This document shows, piece by piece, positions 57,281 to 64,000 of a DNA stretch of 64,000 bases (its first letter is position 1; each line of letters starts with the position of its first letter). The stretch is from positions 62,001-126,000 of the forward strand of contig NZ_BAGZ01000002.1 in NCBI RefSeq assembly GCF_000298175.1, given 5' to 3'. Made by a program: the position numbers and the translations under genes. Origin of the DNA: Austwickia chelonae NBRC 105200 (GTDB lineage Bacteria; Actinomycetota; Actinomycetes; Actinomycetales; Dermatophilaceae). Below the pieces are notes generated by a model, which made no database searches, was not told the origin of the DNA, and was given only the letters and a program-made list of their open reading frames with translations.

Positions 57281-58878
57281 CGTGTCACGCCCTTGCTCGC
57301 GTTCGCGGTGCCATAACGGTTCTGGTAGCGGTCCCAGTTCGCTTCGATCTCCTCGTCGGGCAACCGGGTCACCGCGCCGAGACCGCGCGCGATCGCCACG
57401 GTCGCCGCGACATCCTCGACCATGACGGCAGCTTGCAGGGCCTTGTCGATGTTACGCCCGACGGTGAACACACCGTGTTGGCGCATCACGATGGCCGGCG
57501 AGCGCCCGATGGACCGCACGATCTCGGCGCCGATCTCGTCCCCACCGATCGCGGCATAACCGCCACAGGGGATGTCACCGCCGAACTCGTCGGCGATGGC
57601 CGTCAGACAACACGGAATCGACTCGCCCACGGCAGCGAAGGCCGTGGCGTAGCGCGAATGGGTGTGCACGATCGACATGACGTCCGGGCGGGCCCGGTAC
57701 ACCGCGAGATGGGAAGCCGTGTCCGAACTGGGCCCGCGGTCCCCGGCGACCACCCGGCCGTCGAGATCCACGACCACCATGTCGGTGGGTTTCATGTCGT
57801 CGTAGAGCATCCCGGACGGTTTGATCGCCACCAGGCCCGTCTGCGGGTCGCGTGCCGACAGGTTGCCGCCGGTCCAGGCCACCAACCCGTGCCTGGGCAG
57901 TTCGAGATTGCCCCGACAGACCTCCTCGCAGAGGCGGACGACCGAAGCAGGGAGCTCCTGACCGGCCGGGACACGGGTCGTGGAGACGACGATCCCGGCA
58001 GCGGCGAGCTTGCCTTCGATGAACTCCCGAGCGGAGACCGCCCGCTCGAGCCCGCCCTCGGCGTCGTCATTCCACATCTCGATCATCATCCGGCCCGACC
58101 AGCCCTGCCGGGCCAGCTCGGCGAAGGCCACGTCCCAGTCGACGATCCCCCCGCCCATCGGCACCCGACGCGGCTCCCCGCGCCGGACGTCCTTGACATG
58201 GATCGCCAGCATGCGGCCCTCGCCACGAGCCAGTTCGGCCTCCATCGGCAGCCCCTGCTCGGCGATATTGCCCACGTCCGGGTACAGCTGCAACCACGGC
58301 GAATCGATCTGCTCGACCACCGCGAGCGCTTCGGAGACCGAGTCGACGTCGTGTCCGTCGACATTCTCGATGCCCAGGAGGATCCCCCTGCGGGCGGCAT
58401 GTTCGGCGCCCTTGCGGAGGCAGTCGACGTAGAACTCGCGGGCCCGGGGGTGGGCCTTCTCGTAGTAGTTGTAGTAGCCGGCGACCTGCACGACGGGGAT
58501 GCCGAGGTCGGCGGCCAGGTCGATCCCCTGGAAGAGCACCGTGCGGGCTTCCTCCCGGACGGCGGGGTCGCTGCTTCCCGGGGCAACCTTGCGGTGCAGG
58601 GAAAGGCACAATCCGCCCAGGGCGATCCCGGCGCGGGCGGCGGCCTGGCGTACGGCCACCCGTTCGGCGGTGGTCCAGTTCAGCCGGGCGGCTCGCTCGG
58701 TGCTCTCGTCGACGGACAGGTCGATGAAGGCGAAACCGCCCCGGGCGACCTGGTCGAAGAGGTCGTCGTAGGAGCCGTTGAAGCACAGCGCCTTCTCGTA
58801 GATGCCGAGTTCGACACAGGGCACCGCTGCGGAACGTTCGTCGACGGGCAGTTCGGTGACGGCGGTGAGTGCGCTCAT
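57277..58878 (-). CDS. Fused L-xylulose-5-P 3-epimerase (UlaE-like) and L-ribulose-5-P 4-epimerase (UlaF/AraD-like)
   Basis: 533 residues. N-terminal TIM barrel (about 20-300) begins CVELGIYEKALCFNGSYDD and keeps the four metal ligands of UlaE-type epimerases: Glu in GIENVDGHD, Asp in LYPDVGNIA, His in AIHVKDVRRGEP, Glu in MMIEMWND. C-terminal class II aldolase domain (about 310-533) has TGGNLSARDP, IKPSGMLYDDMKPTDMVVVD, zinc His in VHTHSRYATAFA and MRQHGVFTVG. Together they would convert L-xylulose-5-P via L-ribulose-5-P to D-xylulose-5-P. In E. coli ulaE and ulaF are separate genes. ATG 58878 overlaps the UlaD-like stop. Confidence 0.92.
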   Translation of the reverse strand: MSALTAVTELPVDERSAAVPCVELGIYEKALCFNGSYDDLFDQVARGGFAFIDLSVDESTERAARLNWTTAERVAVRQAAARAGIALGGLCLSLHRKVAPGSSDPAVREEARTVLFQGIDLAADLGIPVVQVAGYYNYYEKAHPRAREFYVDCLRKGAEHAARRGILLGIENVDGHDVDSVSEALAVVEQIDSPWLQLYPDVGNIAEQGLPMEAELARGEGRMLAIHVKDVRRGEPRRVPMGGGIVDWDVAFAELARQGWSGRMMIEMWNDDAEGGLERAVSAREFIEGKLAAAGIVVSTTRVPAGQELPASVVRLCEEVCRGNLELPRHGLVAWTGGNLSARDPQTGLVAIKPSGMLYDDMKPTDMVVVDLDGRVVAGDRGPSSDTASHLAVYRARPDVMSIVHTHSRYATAFAAVGESIPCCLTAIADEFGGDIPCGGYAAIGGDEIGAEIVRSIGRSPAIVMRQHGVFTVGRNIDKALQAAVMVEDVAATVAIARGLGAVTRLPDEEIEANWDRYQNRYGTANASKGVTR

Positions 58879-59534
58879 CCGGCCCACACCCTGGTCATCT
58901 CGTCCTTGAGTGCGCGAGCGGCAGCGAGCGGGTCGGCCGCGCCGACGACGGAACGCCCGGCGATGACGATGCCGACCGGATGCCCGGCGAAGGTGGCCAG
59001 GTCGGCGGCGGTGATGCCGCCGGTGATGGTGACGGTGAATCCCAGCTCGGCGAGCTCGTCGACCCGGGCGAGATCATCCGCTCCCCAGGAGAGATCCCCG
59101 GAGGCCTCCCGGTCCCGGGACCGCTTGACGATGACATGGTCGACGCCGAGTTCCAGCCAGGTGCGTGCCCGCTGGGGGTCGTACCATTCGTCGGCGAGCT
59201 CGACCTGGACCTCGCCGCCGTGATCTCGGGTGACGGCGACGACCTGGCGTACGGTCTCCAGGCTGGCGCCGGCCACGACCGACACCAGCGAGGCGCCGGC
59301 TTCGAAAGCCATCGTGGCGAGGATGCGGCCGGCTTCGGCGATCCTGATGTCGGCCAGGACGGGCTTGTCGGGGAAGGCTGCTCGGATGGCGCGCACCGCG
59401 GACATGCCTTCGGCCAGGCAGAGCACCGTCCCGACCTCGATGACGTCGATCGCGGGGGCGGCCAGCTGCAAAGGTCGCAGCGCGCTGGGCAGATCCGGGG
59501 TGTCGAGCGCGATCTGCAACCTCGGGGAGGTCAC
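58875..59534 (-). CDS. 3-keto-L-gulonate-6-P decarboxylase-like protein (UlaD/OMPDC superfamily) with altered active site
   Basis: 219 residues that align without gaps in the first half to E. coli UlaD (RLQIALDTPD, IDVIEVGTVLCLAEG, VTITGGI, FIAGRS-like VIAGRSVVGAADP). The superfamily motif DxKxxD reads Asp62-Ile-Arg64-Ile-Ala-Glu67 (ADIRIAEAG), and the position of E. coli His136 is Lys137 in IVKRSRD; Glu33, Glu112 and Arg140 are kept. The family forms L-xylulose-5-P from 3-keto-L-gulonate-6-P. With these changes the substrate or chemistry may differ. Overlaps its neighbours by four bases on both sides. Confidence 0.88.
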   Translation of the reverse strand: MTSPRLQIALDTPDLPSALRPLQLAAPAIDVIEVGTVLCLAEGMSAVRAIRAAFPDKPVLADIRIAEAGRILATMAFEAGASLVSVVAGASLETVRQVVAVTRDHGGEVQVELADEWYDPQRARTWLELGVDHVIVKRSRDREASGDLSWGADDLARVDELAELGFTVTITGGITAADLATFAGHPVGIVIAGRSVVGAADPLAAARALKDEMTRVWAG

Positions 59535-60523
59535 TGCTGTTTCCCGTCGGCGAAGGCGAAGAACTCGCGGGCGTTGCCGACCAGGAGGTCCTGGACGTAG
59601 GCGCGGTCGACGCCTTCGTCGATGAGCCGGGGCGCGAAGACGGCCGGGTCGAAGTCGATGCCGGTGACCGAGCCGTAGACCTTCTGGTAGGACGCCTTGC
59701 CGGAGTCGGTGCCCAGCAGGATCTGCTTGCCGAAGCCGTCGGCCTCGAACGAACGCACCAGGTTGACGCGGTGGTGGTCGGGCAGGTACTTGATCCGGTT
59801 GGTGCCGTCGAGCTCGAGGTAGCAGCCGAGTTTCATGATCTGCTCGAGGTACCAGACGTCGGCATTGCGCTGGACGTGCCCGATGGCGGTCTTCTCCGGG
59901 ATGGCACCCAGCCCGAGGAGGAAATGGGCCTGCTCGAGGGCGGCGGTCCCTGCGGTGGTGTGGGTGTTGATCGGGCAGCCGGTCTCCTTGTGGGCGATGA
60001 CGACCGCTTCACCGGTCTTCTTCTCCCAGTCGGTGATCTTCCCGTAGGCGGTCGCCCACTTCAGGACGCCGGCCTTGGAGGTGTGGCGCTTCACCAGGGG
60101 GCCCATGTAGTCGTACTCGTCGACGCCCTCGCAGATGTCGGCGATGAGCAGATCGGCGATCTGGTTCACGGTGTACTGGTGCACCCAGGTGGTGTGGACC
60201 TCGAGGTAGACCTTCTGCTGGTGGAACCCGGAGGCCACGATCACCTGCAGGTCGTCGACCTTGTCATCGACCTCGTTGAGCTTGGTGATGGACCGGCCGC
60301 AGGCTGCCGGGCACATGTCGACGACGGTGCCTCCGGTGGACCAGTTCTTGCTGGCCTCGACGAAGTAGGTGGCTTCCTGCGCCGCCTTGTCGACGTCGTC
60401 GAGCATGTGATCGCCGTCGATGTAGACCTCGCCTGCGCCGACCCGGATGAGGTGGTCGTGGGCGTTGACCACGCCGAGGGTCGAAGGGTCGACGTCACCT
60501 TTGATGGTGCGGACGAATGACAT
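59531..60523 (-). CDS. Phosphotriesterase-family lactonase (probable phospho-sugar lactonase)
   Basis: 330 residues, binuclear-metal TIM barrel. Ligands visible: His22 and His24 in NAHDHLIR, carboxylated Lys155 in GVLKWATAYG, His188 in INTHTTAG, His216 in IGHVQRN and Asp273 in LGTDSG. This set matches the phosphotriesterase-like lactonases; characterised relatives hydrolyse pentono- and related 1,4-lactone-5-phosphates, some encoded beside ula-type genes. Here it would replace the unrelated UlaG lactonase. First gene of the operon; ATG has AAGGAG nine bases upstream. Confidence 0.88.
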   Translation of the reverse strand: MSFVRTIKGDVDPSTLGVVNAHDHLIRVGAGEVYIDGDHMLDDVDKAAQEATYFVEASKNWSTGGTVVDMCPAACGRSITKLNEVDDKVDDLQVIVASGFHQQKVYLEVHTTWVHQYTVNQIADLLIADICEGVDEYDYMGPLVKRHTSKAGVLKWATAYGKITDWEKKTGEAVVIAHKETGCPINTHTTAGTAALEQAHFLLGLGAIPEKTAIGHVQRNADVWYLEQIMKLGCYLELDGTNRIKYLPDHHRVNLVRSFEADGFGKQILLGTDSGKASYQKVYGSVTGIDFDPAVFAPRLIDEGVDRAYVQDLLVGNAREFFAFADGKQQ

Positions 60524-60602
60524 ATGCCGTCACTCCTTTGTGCCGGGGCCCCCGAGAGATGTGGCCCGCCTGCCCAAGGTGTACGCCCGGGAACACAGGT
60601 CG

Positions 60603-60629
60603 ACACAATGTGTACGAGCACATCTGTGC
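60603..60629. promoter_or_regulatory. Paired inverted repeats upstream of the ascorbate-like operon
   Basis: ACACAATGTGT (60603-60613) and GCACATCTGTGC (60618-60629) are neighbouring palindromes sharing the half-site TGTG(T/C), centred about 15 bases apart. A related GCACATTCGTGC lies at 60714-60725 over the regulator's start. They are candidate sites for the divergent SorC-family regulator. Confidence 0.5.
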
Positions 60630-60713
60630 AGATTGAACGGAGAAAGGCCCGGATAAGTGCTGACGAATACCCTGTTCACAAGCCGTAAGGAGAACCTGTC
60701 CTCCTTCTAAAAA

Positions 60714-60725
60714 GCACATTCGTGC
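60714..60725. promoter_or_regulatory. Candidate autoregulatory operator at the SorC gene start
   Basis: GCACATTCGTGC, a 4-bp inverted repeat with a four-base spacer, overlaps the GTG start codon and resembles the palindromes 90-110 bases upstream. Confidence 0.4.
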
Positions 60726-61687
60726 ACACTTGGACCGTGCAGGAAGGCCGTGAACATCTCTCCCTGCTCGCCCAGGTGTCCCGTTGGTACTACCTGGACG
60801 GGCTCAGCCAGGACGAGATCGGGAAGAAGGTCTGTCTCTCCCGGTCCCGCATCTCCCGGCTGCTCTCCGAAGCCCGGCGACGCAAGATCGTCCGGTTCGT
60901 CATCGGACACCCGCTCGAACGCGCCATGGCCCTGGAAGAATCCTTGTGCTCCCGGTTTGGACTACGCGACGCCCGGGTCGCCCAGTGCGGCGAAGGCATG
61001 AGCCCGCTCACCGCCGTCGCCACCACCGCGGCAGAGGTCCTCGTCGACCTCTGCCGACAGGCCACCGTCCTGGCCACCTCCTCGGGGACGACCTTGAGCG
61101 CCGTGGTCGAACAGCTGCCCCACCAGACACTCCACGACCTCTGCGTCGTCCAGATGATCGGCGCACTGTCGAAGGACAGCCCGGTCACCGACTCACCGGA
61201 TGTCACCCGGCGCATCGCCGAACGCTTCGGCGCCACCTACCGCCTGATGCCGGCGCCACTCCTCGTCGGCTCGCCCCGACTCGCCCAAGCCCTGCGCAGG
61301 GAAGAATCGGTGGCCAATGCGCTGGCGCTCGCTTCCCACGCCGATGTCGCGATCGTCGGAATCGGCGCACTCGACCGCGCCGGCATCTCCGGGCCGATCT
61401 TCCAAGGCTGGCTGACCCCCGCCGAATGCGACTACCTGGCAGGCCTGGGCGCCGTCGGTCACATCTCCGGACACCACTTCGACGCGAACGGCCGCCACAT
61501 CCACGCCACCCTGTGCGAACGGGTGATGGCGGTCCCCCTGGACCGGCTACGGTCCATCGACCAGGTCGTCGCCGTCGCCGCCGGAACCGAGAAGGCCCGC
61601 GCGATCCAAGGCGCACTCCGAGGCGGCTACGTCGACCTCCTCGTCACCGACACGGTCACCGCCCAAGCCGTCCTCGCCCTGCCCTGA
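60722..61687 (+). CDS. SorC/DeoR-family sugar-binding transcriptional regulator
   Basis: 321 residues. N-terminal helix-turn-helix YYLDGLSQDEIGKKVCLSRS RISRLLSEARRRKIV (about 22-57; the two parts are contiguous). C-terminal SorC sugar-phosphate-binding domain with LATSSGTTLSAVVEQLP, MIGALSKDSP, IVGIGALDRAGISGP and AVAAGTEKARAIQGALRGGY. Divergent from the ascorbate-like operon, so probably its regulator, with a phosphorylated sugar as effector. Start is GTG 60722 or GTG 60737; neither has a good ribosome site, so a leaderless message is possible. Confidence 0.9.
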   Translation: MHTWTVQEGREHLSLLAQVSRWYYLDGLSQDEIGKKVCLSRSRISRLLSEARRRKIVRFVIGHPLERAMALEESLCSRFGLRDARVAQCGEGMSPLTAVATTAAEVLVDLCRQATVLATSSGTTLSAVVEQLPHQTLHDLCVVQMIGALSKDSPVTDSPDVTRRIAERFGATYRLMPAPLLVGSPRLAQALRREESVANALALASHADVAIVGIGALDRAGISGPIFQGWLTPAECDYLAGLGAVGHISGHHFDANGRHIHATLCERVMAVPLDRLRSIDQVVAVAAGTEKARAIQGALRGGYVDLLVTDTVTAQAVLALP

Positions 61688-61728
61688 CCACCGGGAGCAC
61701 CCTCCGGCAAGGCGCCCTCACACCGGAC

Positions 61729-62766
61729 TCACCGCCGGGTCGAATCGGTGACCTCCCCCACCAGCTCCTCCAGGACGTCCTCCAGGAAGACCACCCCGTT
61801 CACCCCGCCCCCGGCGTCCACCACCCTGGCCAGATGCGCTCCGCTGAGCTGCATACTCACCAGGACGTCCTGGATCTCGTCCTCCGGGGACACCGTCGCC
61901 AACGGCCGCACCCGCTTCCACGGCAGAGCCTGCACCCGTTCCTCCTCGTCGGCGTAGAGCACATCCTTCAGATGCACGTAACCGGCGAGGTCACCGGACG
62001 GATCCGTGATCGGCACCCGGCTGAACCCTTGCTTCGCCACGATCCGCTCCACGTCCTCAGGGGTGCATCCGCGCGGCAGGGTCACCAGATCGGCCCGTGG
62101 AACGGCCACATCTGCAGCGACACGATCACCGAAAGCCAACACCCGTCGTGCCAGACCGTGCTGATCGACGCCGAGAAGCCCCTCCTTCGCCGACTCCACG
62201 ACGATACGGTCGACCTCTTCGGCCGTGTACGCGCTGCTCACCTCATCCTGAGGTTCCACACCCAAGGCACGGACCAGCGACTTCGCCACCCACTCGAGCA
62301 CCCGGATCACCGGCCCCAGGGCTCGGGTGACGTACAACAGCGCAGGGGCCAACCACAGGGCCGCCCGATCCGGTCCGGCGATGGCCAGATTCTTGGGCAC
62401 CATCTCCCCCACCACCACATGGAAGTACGCCACGATCAACAAGGCCGCAGACAGACCCACCAGATGAGAGGCACCCTCGGGCAGACCCGTCCGCGCGATC
62501 CACGGAGCGATCAGATGATGGATGGCATCCTCGGCCAAGGCCCCCAACAGCAGCGAACAGACCGTGATCCCCAACTGGGCACAGGCCAACAGACTGGCCA
62601 CATGCTCCAAGGCCACCAACGCCAGCTGAGCCGACCTGCGCCCGCCCTGGGCCAGCGGCTCCAACTGGCTCCGCCGAGCCGTCATCACCGCGAACTCCGC
62701 CCCCACGAAGAATGCGTTCCCCATCAGGAGCAGCACCGAGACCACCAAGGCCGCCCCCGGGCTCAC
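61729..62766 (-). CDS. CNNM/HlyC-CorC-type membrane protein lacking the C-terminal CorC domain
   Basis: 345 residues. N-terminal DUF21/CNNM domain with three to four helices (ALVVSVLLLMGNAFFVGAEF, LACAQLGITVCSLLLGALAE), then a CBS pair (VAVPRADLVTLPRGCTPEDV, FLEDVLEELVGEV). The product ends right after the second CBS, so the CorC_HlyC domain of its upstream partner is absent. GTG 62766 overlaps that partner's stop (GTGA). The family is linked to Mg2+/Co2+ homeostasis. Confidence 0.9.
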   Translation of the reverse strand: MSPGAALVVSVLLLMGNAFFVGAEFAVMTARRSQLEPLAQGGRRSAQLALVALEHVASLLACAQLGITVCSLLLGALAEDAIHHLIAPWIARTGLPEGASHLVGLSAALLIVAYFHVVVGEMVPKNLAIAGPDRAALWLAPALLYVTRALGPVIRVLEWVAKSLVRALGVEPQDEVSSAYTAEEVDRIVVESAKEGLLGVDQHGLARRVLAFGDRVAADVAVPRADLVTLPRGCTPEDVERIVAKQGFSRVPITDPSGDLAGYVHLKDVLYADEEERVQALPWKRVRPLATVSPEDEIQDVLVSMQLSGAHLARVVDAGGGVNGVVFLEDVLEELVGEVTDSTRR

Positions 62767-64000
62767 CCGTGGCCTCCGATCTCCCGCGGCAACCGTCCCT
62801 CGTCGAGCTGCTGGACGACCGGATCCACCGGCAGCAGACGCACCCGTTCCACCCGGCGGGCGTCCATCCCCTCCACCAGGACCCGCCAACCCACGATCTC
62901 CACCTCGTCACCCACCGCAGGAATCCGGCCCAGCACCGCCATCATGAACCCGCCCACCGTCTCGTAGGACGCGCCCTCCGGCAGATCGGCACCCACCCGT
63001 TCCCGGACCTCGTCCACCCGCCACGCACCGGGCACCGTCCAACGCCCCCGGACATCGCGTCGGGCCGAGGTCAGCTGCCGGTCGTGCTCGTCGGCGACCT
63101 CCCCGACCAGCTCCTCGACCACGTCCTCCAAGGTCACCACCCCGGAAGTACCCCCGTACTCGTCGACCACCATCGCGAACTGGTGCCCGCCCCCGCGCAA
63201 CAACCCCAGCAACGGTTCCAACCCGATCGTCTCCGGCACCAGCACCGGAGGTGTCATCAGACCCGACACCGGCACCGAAGCCCGCCGCCCGTGCGGCACC
63301 GCCACCGCCTGTTTCACATGCACCATGCCGTCCACGTCGTCCCAGTCGTCGCCGAGCACCGGAAAACGGGAATGACCGGTCCGACGCGCGAGCGAGAGCA
63401 CGTCCGCCGCCGAATCCGTACGTTCCACCGCCACACAACGCACCCGCGGTGTCATCACGTCCGCCGCCGTCCGCGAACCGAAATCCAACGACCTGGTCAC
63501 CCGGGTGGCCAGATCTTCGTCCAAGGTGCCGACCTGCGCGCTCCTGCGTACGATCGACGCCAGCTCCTGCGGGGTACGCGCCCCGGAGAGCTCCTCCTGC
63601 GGGCGCACCCCGAAGGACTCGAGCACCGCATTGGCCGAGCCGTTGAGCACCACGATGAGCGGCCGCACCGCCACGGTGAAGACCCGGACCGGTACCGCCA
63701 CCACCTTCGCCGTCGCCAACGGGACGGAGATACCCAGGAACTGCGGCACCAACTCCCCGACGACCATGGAGAACAAGGTCGCCACCACCAGGGCACCCCC
63801 GGAGGCCACCGCCGACGCGCTCTCCGCCGGAACACCCGCCGCAGTGACCGGGCCGGTCAACAAGGCCCCCACCGACGGCGTCGCGATGTACCCCAACGCC
63901 AGAGTCGTCAGGGTGATCCCCACCTGGGCCCCGGACAACTGGGTGGACAAGGTCGCCAACGACGGCAGGACCGCATGCGCCCCGGCATCCCCGCTCTCGG
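62763..64000 (-). CDS. CNNM/HlyC-CorC-type membrane protein (5' end outside window)
   Basis: The frame is open to the window edge; in-frame codons continue upstream of the TTG at 63959, so the true start lies beyond 64000. About 412 residues are present: DUF21/CNNM domain beginning TLSTQLSGAQVGITLTTLAL, CBS pair (VMTPRVRCVAVE, MVVDEYGGTSGVVTLEDVVE) and a complete C-terminal CorC_HlyC domain (GASYETVGGFMMAVLGRIPA). Coupled to the shorter paralogue by a four-base overlap. Such pairs may form heterodimers; transport activity is inferred from the family only. Confidence 0.92.
   Translation of the reverse strand, partial: ESGDAGAHAVLPSLATLSTQLSGAQVGITLTTLALGYIATPSVGALLTGPVTAAGVPAESASAVASGGALVVATLFSMVVGELVPQFLGISVPLATAKVVAVPVRVFTVAVRPLIVVLNGSANAVLESFGVRPQEELSGARTPQELASIVRRSAQVGTLDEDLATRVTRSLDFGSRTAADVMTPRVRCVAVERTDSAADVLSLARRTGHSRFPVLGDDWDDVDGMVHVKQAVAVPHGRRASVPVSGLMTPPVLVPETIGLEPLLGLLRGGGHQFAMVVDEYGGTSGVVTLEDVVEELVGEVADEHDRQLTSARRDVRGRWTVPGAWRVDEVRERVGADLPEGASYETVGGFMMAVLGRIPAVGDEVEIVGWRVLVEGMDARRVERVRLLPVDPVVQQLDEGRLPREIGGHG

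Overview
The window is a high-GC actinobacterial chromosome segment. The argS-lysA-hom-thrC-thrB block, rho-rpmE-prfA-prmC-sua5, the wecA-atpI-F1F0 ATP synthase order, NucS (the mismatch endonuclease that replaces MutS/MutL in Actinobacteria) and DUF2550 after atpC all point there. The very short AtpC and the ethylmalonyl-CoA pathway genes suggest Micrococcales or a neighbouring group; I cannot name a genus from sequence alone.

Layout. 1-11.0 kb: ethylmalonyl-CoA pathway genes (3' end of crotonyl-CoA carboxylase/reductase, a tandem 3-hydroxyacyl-CoA dehydrogenase, ethylmalonyl-CoA mutase and a PduO-type cobalamin adenosyltransferase). They are interleaved with nucS, a gamma-glutamyltransferase, two GT2 glycosyltransferases and small conserved genes. 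11.4-11.7 kb: atpC, cut off from the rest of its operon. 12.0-24.8 kb: an exopolysaccharide locus (Wzz-like, O-antigen ligase, flippase, GT2, GT4, two hexapeptide acyltransferases, a phosphoglycosyltransferase-like/WecG fusion) that also carries three paralogous secreted proteins of unknown function. 24.9-32.6 kb: atpI-like, atpZ-like and atpBEFHAGD. 32.7-39.7 kb: wecA, then a lactate module (lutCBA, lactate permease, divergent FadR-type regulator with a visible operator). 39.7-45.8 kb: sua5, a conserved Ala/Pro-rich protein, prmC, prfA, rpmE, rho. 46.1-52.8 kb: threonine/lysine biosynthesis and argS. 53.0 kb: tRNA-Arg(CCG). 53.3-64 kb: an LssY_C membrane protein, a catabolic operon resembling L-ascorbate utilisation but with an MFS carrier, a PfkB kinase and a phosphotriesterase-type lactonase, its SorC regulator, and two CNNM/CorC-type membrane proteins.

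Most striking points: (i) the ATP synthase operon is split, with 13 kb of exopolysaccharide genes between atpD and atpC; (ii) that locus contains a triplicated secreted family, one copy with a malectin domain and a 27-bp tandem repeat; (iii) the phosphoglycosyltransferase domain fused to WecG has lost its catalytic Asp-Glu pair; (iv) the ascorbate-like operon has a fused UlaE-UlaF enzyme and a UlaD homologue whose DxKxxD motif reads DxRxxE. No CRISPR array, transposase, integrase or rRNA was seen.
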